From Methylobacterium sp. Leaf99 (GTDB lineage: Bacteria > Pseudomonadota > Alphaproteobacteria > Rhizobiales > Beijerinckiaceae), in assembly GCF_001422375.1 (NCBI RefSeq), contig NZ_LMMU01000001.1, positions 434,223 to 498,222 on the forward strand: DNA of 64,000 bases, read 5' to 3'. This document shows positions 8,592 to 18,261 of this stretch, piece by piece. The notes below the pieces were generated by a model. The model was not told the DNA's origin, searched no databases, and saw only the letters and a list, made by a program, of their open reading frames with translations. The translations under genes were made by a program, and so were the position numbers. Each line of letters starts with the position of its first letter. The stretch's first letter is position 1.

Positions 8592-10025
8592 ATGGCACAG
8601 GCCCATCCCGAACTGATCCACCCCGTGATCCTGTGCGGCGGATCGGGAACCCGCCTCTGGCCGGCCTCACGCGAGAGCATGCCGAAGCAGTTCACCCCCC
8701 TGGTGAACGCCGAATCCTCCACCTTTCAGGATACGGCGCGCCGGGTGCTCGATCCGGCGGTGTTCGGCCGCCCGACGGTCATCAGCAACAGCGAGGCCCG
8801 CTTCATCGTCGCCGAGCAGCTGCTCCAGGCCGGGGTCAGCGCCGACATCGTGCTCGAACCCGAGCGGCGGGATTCGGCCGCCGCCGTGGCGGTCGCCGCC
8901 CTGCACGCAGCCGGGCGCGATCCGCAGGCCGTGGTGCTGATCCTAGCGGCCGACCACGTCATCGGCGACACGCCGGCCTTCGTGGCCGCGGCCGCAGCCG
9001 CCGCCATCGGGGCGCGGGCGGGCCGCATCATGACCCTCGGAATCGAGCCGACGGGACCGGCCACCGCCTACGGCTACATCCGCCGCGGCGCGCGCCTCGA
9101 CGGGGTGCCGGGTGCCTACGCCGTGGAGCGCTTCGTCGAGAAGCCGGACCGCGACGGGGCCGAACGCCTCATCACGGATGGCGCCCTGTGGAACTCCGGC
9201 TACTTCCTGTTCCGCGCCGACGTGATGCTGGCCGAACTCGAAGCCCGGGCCCCCGAGATCCTGCACGCCACCCGCGCCGCCCTCGATGCCGCCCAGGTCG
9301 ACCTCGACTTCCTGCGCCTCGACGCCGCTTCCTTCTCGCGGGCGCCCAAGACCTCCATCGACTACGCCGTGATGGAGTGCACGGAGCGCGCCGGGGTCCT
9401 CCCGGTCTCGTTTCCCTGGTCCGACGTCGGCACCTGGGACGCCGTGTGGGAGGTCCTGCCCCGCGATGCGTCGGGCAACGCCGTGCGCGGCCGGGTCGAG
9501 ACCATCGACACCCGCGGCAGCCTGATCCACAGCGAGGGTGAGCTCCTCACCACGGTGGTCGGCCTCGACGACGTGGTGGTGGTGGCAACCCCGGACGCCG
9601 TGCTGGTGACCTCGAAGGCCCGCTCGGGCCAGGTCAAAGACCTTGTCACGCAGCTTCGTGACAAGGCCTACCCGGAGGCCGACGCCCATCGCCGGATGTA
9701 CCGCCCGTGGGGCTGGTACCAGCGCATCGACATCGGCGAGCGCTTTCAGGTGAAGCGCATCATGGTCACGCCGGGTGGCCGGCTCTCGCTCCAGAAGCAC
9801 TACCACCGGGCGGAGCACTGGGTGGTGGTGCGCGGCACCGCCGAGGTCACCGTCGACGAACGGGTGGTGCTCGTCCACGAGAACGAGGCGGTCTACCTGC
9901 CCATCGGCTCGATGCACCGCCTCACCAACCCGGGCAAGATCGCCCTCGAACTCATCGAGGTGCAGGTCGGCTCCTACACCGGCGAGGACGACATCATCCG
10001 CGTCGAGGACATCTACGGGCGCTGA
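8592..10025 (+). CDS. manC: Bifunctional mannose-1-phosphate guanylyltransferase / mannose-6-phosphate isomerase
   Basis: A 477-residue type II phosphomannose isomerase/GDP-mannose pyrophosphorylase (ManC, CpsB or AlgA type). The N-terminal nucleotidyltransferase begins with GGSGTRLWP (residues 16-24) and has the FVEKPD motif. The C-terminal cupin has HYHRAEHWVVVRGTAEV for metal binding and isomerase activity. It makes GDP-mannose for exopolysaccharide or glycolipid synthesis. It follows mcmA by 57 bases on the same strand but has no evident metabolic link to it. The stop is only two bases from the opposing yifB stop. Confidence 0.95.
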   Translation: MAQAHPELIHPVILCGGSGTRLWPASRESMPKQFTPLVNAESSTFQDTARRVLDPAVFGRPTVISNSEARFIVAEQLLQAGVSADIVLEPERRDSAAAVAVAALHAAGRDPQAVVLILAADHVIGDTPAFVAAAAAAAIGARAGRIMTLGIEPTGPATAYGYIRRGARLDGVPGAYAVERFVEKPDRDGAERLITDGALWNSGYFLFRADVMLAELEARAPEILHATRAALDAAQVDLDFLRLDAASFSRAPKTSIDYAVMECTERAGVLPVSFPWSDVGTWDAVWEVLPRDASGNAVRGRVETIDTRGSLIHSEGELLTTVVGLDDVVVVATPDAVLVTSKARSGQVKDLVTQLRDKAYPEADAHRRMYRPWGWYQRIDIGERFQVKRIMVTPGGRLSLQKHYHRAEHWVVVRGTAEVTVDERVVLVHENEAVYLPIGSMHRLTNPGKIALELIEVQVGSYTGEDDIIRVEDIYGR

Positions 10026-10026
10026 G

Positions 10027-11562
10027 TCAGGCCGCCACCGGCCGCTCGGCCCGTCCGCGATAGGACAGGGCCTCGGCGAGATGAACCCGCCGCACCGTCG
10101 CCTCGCCGTCGAGGTCGGCGAGGGTCCGCGCCACCCGCAGGGTGCTGTGGAAGCCCCGTGCCGAGAGGCGCATGGATTCGGCGGCACTCCGGATCAGGGC
10201 CGCGCCCTCCGCGTCGGGCGCGGCCACCGTCTCGATCACCGTCGCCGGACAGGTGGCGTTGGTGATGCCGGCGGCGAGATCGCCGGCCGTGTAGCGCGCC
10301 GTCTGCAGGGCGCGGGCGGCGGCGACCCGGGCCGCCGTCTCGGCCGAGCCCTCCGCCGGGGGCGGCAGGATGAGGTCGGCGGCGGTGACGGCCCCGACCT
10401 CGATGCGCAGGTCGATGCGGTCGAGGAGCGGGCCGGAGATGCGCGCGCCGTACTGGGCGACGCAGCGCTCGTTTGGACCCTTGCGGCAGGCATAGCCGGG
10501 CTCGAGGGCCTGGCCGCACCGGCACGGGTTCATGGCCGCTACGAGCTGGAACCGGGCCGGGTACGTCACCCGGTGATTGGCACGGGCGATCATGATCTCC
10601 CCGGTCTCCATGGGCTGGCGCAGGGAGTCGAGCACCTGCGGCGTGAATTCCGGCAGCTCGTCGAGGAACAGCACCCCCCCATGGGCGAGGGACGCCTCGC
10701 CCGGCCGGGCGTTGAGGCCGCCACCCACCAGGGCGGCCATGGAGGCGGAATGATGCGGCTGCCGGAACGGCCGGCGGTTCGACAGGGCCCCGTCCTTCAG
10801 GGCCCCGGCCACGGACTGGATCATCGAGACTTCGAGGAGTTCGCGCGGGGACAGCGGCGGCAGGATCGACGGCAGGCGCGCGGCCAGCATCGACTTGCCC
10901 GCCCCGGGCGGGCCGTTGAAGATCAGATTGTGTCCCCCGCTGGCGGCGATCTCCAGGGCGCGCTTGGCGCCTTCCTGGCCCTTGATGTCGCGCAGGTCCG
11001 GCAGGGGGCCGCCGGGGACCGCGATGGCGGGTTCGGGCCGGGCCATGACCTGGGTGCCCTTGAAGTGATTGGCGAGCTGGATCAGCGAGCGCGGCGCCAG
11101 CACGTCCATGTCGCCCGCCGCCCACGCCGCTTCGGGGCCAGTGGCGGCCGGGCAGATCAGGCCGAGGCCGCGCGCATTGGCCGCCATGGCGGCGGGCAGC
11201 ACGCCGGACACCGCCGTGATGGTGCCGTCGAGGGCGAGTTCCCCCAGTACGCAGTAGCCGGCCAGGGCATCGGCCGGCAGGGCGCCGATGGCCGCCATGA
11301 CGGCGAGGGCGATGGGCAGGTCGTAATGCGAGCCTTCCTTGGGCAGGTCGGCCGGGGCGAGGTTCACGGTGATGCGCTTGGCCGGCAGGGCCAGCCCCGA
11401 GGCGATGAGGGCCGAGCGCACCCGTTCGCGCGATTCCCCCACGGCCTTGTCGGCGAGACCCACCACCGTGAAGGCCACGAGGCCGGGCGCGATCTGCACC
11501 TGCACATCGACGGCCCGTGCCTCGATTCCCTCGAAGGCGACGGTGGCGACGCGGGTGACCAT
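10027..11562 (-). CDS. YifB/ComM-family Mg-chelatase-like AAA+ ATPase
   Basis: A 511-residue protein with an N-terminal Lon-protease-like (ChlI) domain (1-180), an AAA+ magnesium-chelatase domain with Walker A GPPGAGKS at 217-224, and a C-terminal Mg_chelatase_C domain with the AARALQTARY segment. A cysteine-containing insert (MNPCRCG and CRKGPNERC) is typical of the family. ComM, the characterised member, is a hexameric helicase that promotes branch migration in natural transformation. The ATG at 11562 gives the family start MVTRVATVAFEG; the upstream in-frame extension has no similarity. It converges on manC. Confidence 0.92.
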   Translation of the reverse strand: MVTRVATVAFEGIEARAVDVQVQIAPGLVAFTVVGLADKAVGESRERVRSALIASGLALPAKRITVNLAPADLPKEGSHYDLPIALAVMAAIGALPADALAGYCVLGELALDGTITAVSGVLPAAMAANARGLGLICPAATGPEAAWAAGDMDVLAPRSLIQLANHFKGTQVMARPEPAIAVPGGPLPDLRDIKGQEGAKRALEIAASGGHNLIFNGPPGAGKSMLAARLPSILPPLSPRELLEVSMIQSVAGALKDGALSNRRPFRQPHHSASMAALVGGGLNARPGEASLAHGGVLFLDELPEFTPQVLDSLRQPMETGEIMIARANHRVTYPARFQLVAAMNPCRCGQALEPGYACRKGPNERCVAQYGARISGPLLDRIDLRIEVGAVTAADLILPPPAEGSAETAARVAAARALQTARYTAGDLAAGITNATCPATVIETVAAPDAEGAALIRSAAESMRLSARGFHSTLRVARTLADLDGEATVRRVHLAEALSYRGRAERPVAA

Positions 11563-11717
11563 GATTCTTCGCCCTCGGGATGTCTTGCCGCGTGCAAGCC
11601 TAGGCGGCAGCCGGATGGGAGACAACCTCGGCGGGTGAAGGACGCCCGATGAATTGGGAACAGAATCGTACGGTGCGTCGTTCGCACCGCACCCCAACGA
11701 TTTCGAAGGAGTTCCCC

Positions 11718-11981
11718 ATGTCGTTCAGGACCACCGGCCTCGCCGCCCTCGCCCTCGGCCTTGCCTTCACCGGCTCCGCCTTCGCCGACCGCGAGCCCAC
11801 TGCCGCGGAGCTGACGCGGATCGACGCCGTGCTGAAGGAAGCCGGCTTCACCAAGTGGAAGAAGGTCGAGGTCGAGGACGACGAGATCGAGGTGGACGAC
11901 GCCATCGACGCCAACGGCAAGCAGTTCGACCTGAAGCTCGATCCCAAGACCTTCGCCATCGTCAAGCGCAAGGCCGAGTAG
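11718..11981 (+). CDS. Small exported PepSY-domain-like protein
   Basis: An 87-residue protein with a clear signal peptide (hydrophobic LAALALGLAFTGSAFA, cleavage likely after residue 23) and a mature part of about 60 residues with the PepSY-like pattern TKWKKVEVEDDEIEVDDAIDANGKQFDLKLDPKTF. A ribosome-binding site GAAGGAG lies 8 bases before the ATG at 11718, which decides the start. PepSY domains are thought to be small periplasmic binding or inhibitory modules; the role here is unknown. A 9-bp inverted repeat (11988-11996 with 12015-12023) follows and may end transcription of this and the converging gene. Confidence 0.8.
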   Translation: MSFRTTGLAALALGLAFTGSAFADREPTAAELTRIDAVLKEAGFTKWKKVEVEDDEIEVDDAIDANGKQFDLKLDPKTFAIVKRKAE

Positions 11982-12011
11982 GACGATCGGCAGCGGTTTT
12001 CCGCATCGGGA

Positions 12012-12497
12012 TCACCGCTGCCGCTGGAACGCGACCGCCGATGTGCCCGCGCCGACGCCCTCCGGGGTCAGCGCCTGCCACCGGGTCACGAGGGCGCCGC
12101 TCCGCTCCAGGCTGAAGAGCGGCGCCCCGATCTCATACAGCTTCGTTCCGTAGGCGTTGACGATCCGCCCGTCGCCGTAGGTGTGAAAATCCACCGAGAC
12201 CGACCGCGCGTCACCCCGAAGCTTGCACACGATGGTTTCATTCGTTTGGAACCCCTCGATCCGCAGCAGGCAGTCGCGGTTTCCCCGACCCGGCACGATA
12301 TCGAGGCGGTAGACGACGACGATGGCCGAGCCTCCCGTGGTCCGGCCCGCGTCGTGCGCGAAGGTGTAGGTGCCGGCCCAGGACGGCGCCGATGCCGGGG
12401 TGGCGAAGGCCGCCGACATCGCGAAAAGGCAGGCCGGGACGGCCATGGCCGCGCGAACCCGGCCCGCACGAGCCCATCGTGTGTGGGACGAAACCAT
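12012..12497 (-). CDS. Exported DUF5991-like protein
   Basis: A 161-residue secreted protein with a signal peptide (AAMAVPACLFAMSAAFATPASA) and a mature domain beginning with SWAGTYTFAHDAGRT, which resembles the DUF5991 family of lipocalin-like small beta proteins of unknown function. Two cysteines flank the RIEGFQTNET stretch and could form a disulfide. The ATG at 12497 was chosen because it starts directly before the signal peptide and has GGGAGAG upstream; a longer in-frame start would run into the SRP RNA gene. Confidence 0.7.
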   Translation of the reverse strand: MVSSHTRWARAGRVRAAMAVPACLFAMSAAFATPASAPSWAGTYTFAHDAGRTTGGSAIVVVYRLDIVPGRGNRDCLLRIEGFQTNETIVCKLRGDARSVSVDFHTYGDGRIVNAYGTKLYEIGAPLFSLERSGALVTRWQALTPEGVGAGTSAVAFQRQR

Positions 12498-12569
12498 CCT
12501 TCGCTCTCCCTCGCGGTTGCTTCGATCCGGCCGCTTGCATCCGCCGCCGGCCCCGGCCATATAGCGCAC

Positions 12570-12663
12570 GGGAGGTTGGCGAGGGACGTTTCACTCGCCA
12601 ACCGGGTCAGGTCCGGAAGGAAGCAGCCCTAACGAGACCGAGCGGGTCTTCGTCCAGCCTCCC
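12570..12663 (+). ncRNA. ffs: Bacterial small signal recognition particle RNA (4.5S)
   Basis: The conserved SRP domain IV sequence GGTCAGGTCCGGAAGGAAGC followed by AGCCCTAA is present at 12605-12632. The ends close as a 10-bp stem, GGGAGGTTGG (12570-12579) with CCAGCCTCCC (12654-12663), giving a hairpin of about 94 nt, the size of the alphaproteobacterial small type. It partners with Ffh for cotranslational membrane targeting. Location directly before dnaX is common in this class. Confidence 0.96.
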
Positions 12664-12731
12664 ACCTTCGATCTGTAGCCCGCGTGGCGGCATCCCTCCG
12701 ACCAGGGCGGTGCCAACCCACGCAAGGCGGC

Positions 12732-14615
12732 ATGGACGCGACCTCCGGCACTCCGAGCGACGCCCCCGGCCTCCCGGGTTCTCCCGAGCCGCAGGCGGCC
12801 GCGACGCCCTACCGGGTGCTCGCCCGCAAGTACCGCCCCCAGAATTTTGACGACCTCATCGGCCAGGGCGCCATGGTGCGCACCCTGGCCAACGCCTTCG
12901 CGGCCAACCGCATCCCGCAGGCCTGGATGCTGACGGGCGTGCGCGGCGTCGGCAAGACCACCACGGCCCGCATCCTGGCGCGCGGCCTCAACTACGTCCG
13001 CGACGGGCACCCCGATACCGGTCCCACCATCGCCATGCCGGAGCTCGGGCGCCACTGCCAGGCGATCATGGAATCCCGGCACATGGACGTTCTGGAGATG
13101 GATGCCGCCTCGCATACGGGCATCGACGACGTGCGCGGGATCATCGACGGCATCCGCTATTCGCCGGTCTCGGCGCGCTACAAGGTCTACATCGTCGACG
13201 AGGTCCACATGCTCTCCGAGAAGGCGTTCAACGCCTTCCTGAAGACCCTCGAAGAGCCTCCGCCCCACGCCAAGTTCGTGTTCGCGACGACGGAAATCCG
13301 AAAAGTCCCGGTGACGATCCTGTCGCGCTGCCAGCGCTTCGACCTGCGCCGCGTCGAGGCCGACACCCTGGTCTCGCACCTCGCCAGGATCTGTGCGGCC
13401 GAATCCGTCGAGGCCGATTCCGAGGCGCTCTCCGCCATCACGCGGGCGGCGGAAGGGTCCGTGCGCGACGCCCTCTCCCTGCTCGATCAGGCCATCGCGC
13501 ACGGGGCCGGCCACGTGAGCGCCCAGGGCGTGCGCGACATGCTCGGCCTCGCCGACCGGGGCCGGATCGTCGACCTGTTCGAGGCGGTGATGCGCGGCGA
13601 CGTCCCGGCGAGCTTTGCCGAGGTGCGCGGCCAGTACGAAGCCGGCGCCGACCCGGCCGTGATCCTGTCCGATCTCGCGAGTTTCACCCACCTCGTCACC
13701 CGCCTGAAGCTGGTGCCGGAGGAGGCCGCCGCCGACCCGACCCTGAGCGAAGCCGAGCGGCAACGCGGGGGCGATTTCTCGCGAAAACTTTCCGTGCGGG
13801 TGCTGTCGCGGGCGTGGCAGATCCTGCTGAAGGCCATTCCCGAGGTCCAGACGGCAACGCGGCCCCTGGCCGCCGCCGAGATGGCCCTGGTCCGCCTCGC
13901 CTATGCGGCGGACCTGCCGACCCCCGACGAGGCCCTGCGCCAGATGCGCGGCGAAGCCCTGGCGGCGCCCGCCCGCGCCCCGACGGACGTGCCACCCGGT
14001 GCCGCACCGGTGACGGCGCAGGGGCGCCCGCCCCTGCCGCCGATCCCGACCTTCTCGTCCGAGGCGCCACCGCGCCCGGTCGTCGCCCTGGCCGCGGGCG
14101 GCGGCGGCACCCGCCCCGCCCTGACCATGGTCGCGCCGTCCCCGGCACCGTCCATCGCCCCGCCGGTGGCGCCCGAGCCCGAGGGTCCGCGCCTGACGCG
14201 CTTCTCCGATGTCGTCGCCCTCGCCGACACCAAACGCGACATCGGCCTGAAGATGGCCCTGGAGCGCGAGGTCCATCTCGTGCGCTTCGAGGAGGGCCGC
14301 ATCGAGTTCCGCCTGGCCGAGGGAGGCCGCCAGACCATCGCCAACGATCTGGCCCGGGCCCTCGATGCCTGGACGGGCCGGCGCTGGATCGTCGCCCTCT
14401 CGAAGGAGGCCGGCGAACCGACCCTCGACGCCACGGCGCGCGCCGCCACGGAGTCCCGCCACCAGAACGCCGCCGCCCACCCTCTCGTGCGCGCGGTGAT
14501 GGCCGGCTTCCCCGGCGCCCAGATCGTCGATGTACGCGACCGTGCGCCCGAGGTCACGGCGGACGCGCCGCCCACGGGCGAGGCCGAGACCGACGAGACC
14601 GACGGCGAGGCATAG
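12732..14615 (+). CDS. dnaX: DNA polymerase III subunit gamma/tau
   Basis: A 627-residue clamp-loader ATPase. It has the DnaX start VLARKYRPQNFDDLIGQ, Walker A GVRGVGKTT at 69-77, the DEVHMLSEKAFNAFLKTLEEPP Walker B region and an SRC-type sensor (LSRCQRFDLRR). The zinc-binding cysteines found in enterobacterial DnaX are missing, as is usual in alphaproteobacteria. A proline/alanine-rich linker (about 410-490) leads to the C-terminal tau domain. It is followed by ybaB after 62 bases, a conserved pairing. Confidence 0.95.
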   Translation: MDATSGTPSDAPGLPGSPEPQAAATPYRVLARKYRPQNFDDLIGQGAMVRTLANAFAANRIPQAWMLTGVRGVGKTTTARILARGLNYVRDGHPDTGPTIAMPELGRHCQAIMESRHMDVLEMDAASHTGIDDVRGIIDGIRYSPVSARYKVYIVDEVHMLSEKAFNAFLKTLEEPPPHAKFVFATTEIRKVPVTILSRCQRFDLRRVEADTLVSHLARICAAESVEADSEALSAITRAAEGSVRDALSLLDQAIAHGAGHVSAQGVRDMLGLADRGRIVDLFEAVMRGDVPASFAEVRGQYEAGADPAVILSDLASFTHLVTRLKLVPEEAAADPTLSEAERQRGGDFSRKLSVRVLSRAWQILLKAIPEVQTATRPLAAAEMALVRLAYAADLPTPDEALRQMRGEALAAPARAPTDVPPGAAPVTAQGRPPLPPIPTFSSEAPPRPVVALAAGGGGTRPALTMVAPSPAPSIAPPVAPEPEGPRLTRFSDVVALADTKRDIGLKMALEREVHLVRFEEGRIEFRLAEGGRQTIANDLARALDAWTGRRWIVALSKEAGEPTLDATARAATESRHQNAAAHPLVRAVMAGFPGAQIVDVRDRAPEVTADAPPTGEAETDETDGEA

Positions 14616-14677
14616 CGCCTGCACCGACCCGTCCCCAGATCAGGCCGAGACAGCCCTCCAGCCAAGGAATCCCAACG

Positions 14678-14998
14678 ATGCGCGACCTCATGGGCATGAT
14701 GAAGCAGGCCCAGGCCATGCAGGAGAAGATGGCCGCCCTGCAGGGCGAACTCGACACCGTCGAGGTCTCGGGCGCCTCCGGCGGCGGGGCCGTGCGGGTG
14801 ACGATGACGGCCAAGGGGCAGGTGAAGGGCGTGCAGCTCGATCCCGCCATGATGAACCCGGACGAGCGCGAGATTCTGGAAGACCTCATCGTCGCCGCCA
14901 TGAACGATGCCCGCGGCAAGGCCGAGCAGGTCGCCGCCGAGCGGATGGGCGAACTGACCAAGGGCCTGCCCCTGCCGCCCGGCCTGAAGCTTTTTTAG
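14678..14998 (+). CDS. ybaB: YbaB/EbfC nucleoid-associated protein
   Basis: A 106-residue small DNA-binding protein. The start MRDLMGMMKQAQAMQEKM, the central VTMTAKGQVKGVQLDP and the C-terminal PGLKLF are the conserved family features. YbaB forms a tweezer-like dimer that coats DNA. It lies between dnaX and, further on, recR, although here pckA is inserted on the opposite strand between ybaB and recR. The ATG at 14678 gives the family length. Confidence 0.95.
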   Translation: MRDLMGMMKQAQAMQEKMAALQGELDTVEVSGASGGGAVRVTMTAKGQVKGVQLDPAMMNPDEREILEDLIVAAMNDARGKAEQVAAERMGELTKGLPLPPGLKLF

Positions 14999-15011
14999 GA
15001 TTCGCGTGTAA

Positions 15012-15033
15012 GAGGCGGCCAGGAGGCCGCCTC
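15012..15033. terminator. Terminator-like hairpin between ybaB and pckA
   Basis: Perfect 9-bp stem GAGGCGGCC / GGCCGCCTC with a 4-nt loop in the 48-base gap between the convergent ybaB and pckA genes. There is no strong U tract on either strand, so it is a weak or Rho-assisted bidirectional terminator candidate. Confidence 0.5.
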
Positions 15034-15046
15034 CCCTGACAAAAGA

Positions 15047-16666
15047 TCAGGCCGCGATGGCCTGCGCGGACGGCTCGGCCGCACGCACGTCGGCGTCGAC
15101 GTGCGCGGCGAAGCGCTTGAAGTTCTCCTGGAACATGGCGACGAGGCGCGTCGCCGTCTCGGCGAAGGCCGCCTTGTTGGCCCAGGTCTGAACCGGCGAG
15201 AGGACGTGCGGCTCCACGCCCGGTACCGAGACCGGCACCTGGAAGCCGAAATACGGATCGCGCCGGAACTCGACCTGGGACAAGGAGCCGTCCAAAGCCG
15301 CCGTGAGCAGGCGGCGGGTGACGCGGATCGGCATGCGCCGTCCGGTGCCGACGCCGCCCCCGGTCCAGCCGGTGTTGACAAGCCAGCAATCGACCTCGTG
15401 CTTCGCGATGAGGTCGCGCAGGAGGTTGCCGTAGACGCTCGGGTGCCGGGGCATGAACGGTGCCCCGAAACAGGTGGAGAACGTCGCCTCGGGCGCCGTC
15501 AGGCCGCGCTCCGTGCCGGCCACCTTGGCGGTGTAGCCCGACAGGAAATGGTACATCGCTTCCGCCCCCGTGAGCCGGGCGATGGGCGGCATCACCCCGA
15601 AGGCGTCGCAGGTGAGCATGACGATGGTCTTCGGGTGCGCCGCCCGCCCTGTGCTGCTCGCGTTGGCGATAAAGTCGAGGGGATAGGCGCAGCGGGTGTT
15701 CTCCGTGCGCGAGGCGTCGTCGAAATCCGGCACCCGGGTCTCGGGGTCGATGACCACGTTCTCCATCACTGTGCCGAAGCGCTCGGTGGTGGCGTAGATC
15801 TCCGGTTCGGCGTTGCGCGAGAGGCGGATGGTCTTGGCGTAGCAGCCACCCTCGAAGTTGAAGATCCCGTCCGGGCTCCAGCCGTGCTCGTCGTCACCGA
15901 GCAGCATGCGCGAGGAATCGTTTGAGAGGGTGGTCTTGCCCGTGCCCGAAAGGCCGAAGAACAGGGCCGACTGGCCGGCCTCGTCGAGGGCGGCGTTGGC
16001 CGAGCAGTGCATCGGCATCACACCGACCTTGGGCAGGCGGTAGTTGAGGTAGGTGAAGACCGACTTCTTCATCTCACCGGCATAGGCCGACCCGCCGATG
16101 AGGACGATGCGGCGGGAAAAATCGATGGCGATGACCGTCTTCGAGCGGCAGCCGTGGCGGTGCGGCTCGGCCTCGAAGCTCGGCAGGTCGATGATCGTCA
16201 GCTCCGGCACGAAATCGGACAGGGTCTCGCGCTCGGGCCGGATCAGCAGGTTGCGGATGAACAGCGAATGCCAGGCGAGCTCCGTGAACACCCGGGCCTT
16301 CACCCGGTGGCACGGATCGGCGCCGCCGTGGAGGTCCTGGGCGAACAGCTCGCGGCCCTCGGCATGGCCGAGAAAATCCTGGAACAGGGTCTCGAACTGC
16401 TCGGCCGTGATCGCCCCGTTGTTCTCCCACCAGACTTGGTCTTCGGTGTCGGCGTCCCGCACTACGAACTTGTCCTTGGGCGAACGCCCGGTATGGCTGC
16501 CGGTGGTCGCCACCAGGGCGCCGCCCCGCGCGAGTTCGGCCTCACTCCGGCGCAGGGCTTCCTCGTAGAGCCGCGGGGCCTCGAGATTCCAGTGCACCGC
16601 CTTCAACTGGCGAAAGCCGATGGCTTCGGCGCCGTGGCCCGAGTTGAAAAGTCCGATATTGGTCAT
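15047..16666 (-). CDS. pckA: Phosphoenolpyruvate carboxykinase (ATP)
   Basis: A 539-residue ATP-dependent PEP carboxykinase converting oxaloacetate and ATP to PEP, CO2 and ADP. It has the [15 protein letters not shown] substrate loop, [14 protein letters not shown] and the kinase-1a P-loop GLSGTGKTT at 238-246, followed by the LIGDDEHGW-type kinase-2 segment (here [24 protein letters not shown]). The enzyme links C4 acids to gluconeogenesis, which is central in organisms growing on C1 and C2 compounds. The ATG at 16666 begins [10 protein letters not shown] and has GGAGGA upstream. A possible operator palindrome lies in its leader. Confidence 0.97.
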   Translation of the reverse strand: MTNIGLFNSGHGAEAIGFRQLKAVHWNLEAPRLYEEALRRSEAELARGGALVATTGSHTGRSPKDKFVVRDADTEDQVWWENNGAITAEQFETLFQDFLGHAEGRELFAQDLHGGADPCHRVKARVFTELAWHSLFIRNLLIRPERETLSDFVPELTIIDLPSFEAEPHRHGCRSKTVIAIDFSRRIVLIGGSAYAGEMKKSVFTYLNYRLPKVGVMPMHCSANAALDEAGQSALFFGLSGTGKTTLSNDSSRMLLGDDEHGWSPDGIFNFEGGCYAKTIRLSRNAEPEIYATTERFGTVMENVVIDPETRVPDFDDASRTENTRCAYPLDFIANASSTGRAAHPKTIVMLTCDAFGVMPPIARLTGAEAMYHFLSGYTAKVAGTERGLTAPEATFSTCFGAPFMPRHPSVYGNLLRDLIAKHEVDCWLVNTGWTGGGVGTGRRMPIRVTRRLLTAALDGSLSQVEFRRDPYFGFQVPVSVPGVEPHVLSPVQTWANKAAFAETATRLVAMFQENFKRFAAHVDADVRAAEPSAQAIAA

Positions 16667-17018
16667 GCGCGTTCCTCCTCGGGCACCTGATCGCTCCTCC
16701 GGGCCGAACTCGTTGTCTGGGACGTCCGCGCGGTCGTTCAGGTCCGCCGCGCGCAGGTTCGCCGTCCCATGAGGCACCGCCCACGAGCACCGTTTGTGCT
16801 CGATTGCTCAAATCTTGCCGACAAATCACGTTTGCGACAATGGCAAAAGAAATTTGACGCCCCGGTCTCCCGCTCCGGCGCGCGGGCGGGGGCGAAACCG
16901 GAGGTCGGCGACCCTATGTAACGGTGATCCCCGCTTTCGCCGGGGACGCTTCACCCGCTATCCGGCACGAACCCCGCGGCGGCCTCGAGCCGGCCGCACG
17001 AGCCCAGACGGACCGTCC
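16667..17018. other. Intergenic region between pckA and recR
   Basis: This 352-base divergent region holds no gene. It contains an AT-richer patch (about 16800-16860) that probably carries the pckA promoter; on the minus strand TTGTCG, 17 bases, CAAGAT is a possible pair. It also contains a 7-bp palindrome CGAGCAC-N5-GTGCTCG at 16784-16802 and a short CCCCG-loop-CCGGGG hairpin near 16929-16945 resembling dispersed intergenic hairpins of alphaproteobacteria. Confidence 0.5.
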
Positions 17019-17624
17019 ATGCCCCAAGCCGTCGCCGGTCCTGAGATCGAGCGCCTGATCCAGCTCCTCGCCCGCATGCCGGGCCTCGGCCCCCGTTCGG
17101 CCCGCCGGGCGGCGCTGCAGCTGATCAAGAAGCGCGAGACCCTGCTCGCCCCCCTGGCCGACGCCATGCGGGTGGCCTCCGAGCGCATCGTCGTTTGCAG
17201 CGCCTGCGGCAACGTCGATACCGCCGAGCCCTGCACCATCTGCCGCGACGAGGGCCGCGATCCGTCGACCCTCGTGGTCGTGGAGGACGTGTCCGACCTC
17301 TGGGCCCTGGAGCGCTCGGGCGCGGTGAGCGCCCGCTACCACGTGCTGGGCGGCGTGCTCTCGGCGCTCGATGGCGTGCGCCCCGAGCACCTCAACCTCG
17401 ACAGCCTCGTGGCCCGGGCCGCCGACCCGGCCATGCGCGAGATCATCCTGGCGCTCAACGCCACCGTCGATGGCCAGACCACGGCGCATTACGTCACCGA
17501 ATCGCTGAAAAGCCTCGGGTTGAAGATCACCCGCCTCGCCCATGGCGTGCCGGTGGGCGGCGAACTCGACTATCTCGACGAAGGCACGCTCACGGCCGCC
17601 ATCCGCAGCCGCACGCCGTTCTGA
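17019..17624 (+). CDS. recR: Recombination mediator protein RecR
   Basis: A 201-residue RecR with an N-terminal helix-hairpin-helix ([16 protein letters not shown]), a C4 zinc finger C60-x2-C63 and C72-x2-C75, a Toprim domain ([13 protein letters not shown]) and a C-terminal Walker-B-like end. With RecF and RecO it loads RecA on SSB-coated gaps. The dnaX-ybaB-recR order is conserved in many bacteria; here pckA is inserted in the opposite orientation between ybaB and recR. Confidence 0.97.
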   Translation: MPQAVAGPEIERLIQLLARMPGLGPRSARRAALQLIKKRETLLAPLADAMRVASERIVVCSACGNVDTAEPCTICRDEGRDPSTLVVVEDVSDLWALERSGAVSARYHVLGGVLSALDGVRPEHLNLDSLVARAADPAMREIILALNATVDGQTTAHYVTESLKSLGLKITRLAHGVPVGGELDYLDEGTLTAAIRSRTPF

Positions 17625-17723
17625 TACCGGTCGGCCGCACCGGTCATTTGACCGCTCATCGGCGCAACCTTATCTGCGATGGATCGGGGCGCCGCCGCGC
17701 CCGACAGCCCAAGTCCGTATCCC

Positions 17724-18239
17724 ATGACCATTCGTCCCCTCGTCATCCTGCCCGACCCGATCCTGCGCAAGGTCTCCGAGCCCGTCGGCCCCGTGACGGA
17801 CGCGGTCCGCAGCCTCGTGGCCGACATGCTGGAGACCATGTACGACGCCCCCGGCGTCGGCCTCGCGGCGATCCAGATCGGGGTGGCGAAGCGCGTCGTC
17901 ACCATCGACACCTCGAAGGACGAGGACGACCGCCGGCCGCAGATCTTCCTCGACCCCGAGATCGTCTGGGGCTCGGACGAAAAGCGCGTCTACGACGAGG
18001 GCTGCCTGTCGATCCCGGAATATTACGGCGAGGTCGAGCGGCCCGACCGGGTTCGCGTGCGGTTTCGCGATCTCGAGGGTAAGACCCAGGAGATCGAGGC
18101 CGACGGGCTGCTCGCCACCTGCATCCAGCACGAGATCGATCATCTCGACGGCGTGCTGTTCATCGACCACCTGTCGAAGCTGAAGCGCGACAGGGTGGTG
18201 AAGAAGTTCGCCAAGGCGGCCAAGCGCGACGCCGCGTAG
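17724..18239 (+). CDS. def: Peptide deformylase
   Basis: A 171-residue metallo-deformylase that removes the N-formyl group of nascent proteins. All three motifs are present: [10 protein letters not shown] (44-53), EGCLSIP with metal ligand C94, and HEIDH with H136, E137 and H140. It is first in def-fmt-truA, 22 bases before fmt, so formylation and deformylation enzymes are coexpressed. The ATG at 17724 gives the usual [12 protein letters not shown] start. Confidence 0.97.
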   Translation: MTIRPLVILPDPILRKVSEPVGPVTDAVRSLVADMLETMYDAPGVGLAAIQIGVAKRVVTIDTSKDEDDRRPQIFLDPEIVWGSDEKRVYDEGCLSIPEYYGEVERPDRVRVRFRDLEGKTQEIEADGLLATCIQHEIDHLDGVLFIDHLSKLKRDRVVKKFAKAAKRDAA

Positions 18240-18261
18240 TCTCATCCCAAGGAAGTCTTCG

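Noticed and set aside
6324..8621. A 765-codon open frame on the minus strand through mcmA
   Set aside because: Antisense shadow of mcmA.
12732..14615. Missing zinc cysteines in DnaX as a sign of damage
   Set aside because: Alphaproteobacterial DnaX proteins normally lack these cysteines.
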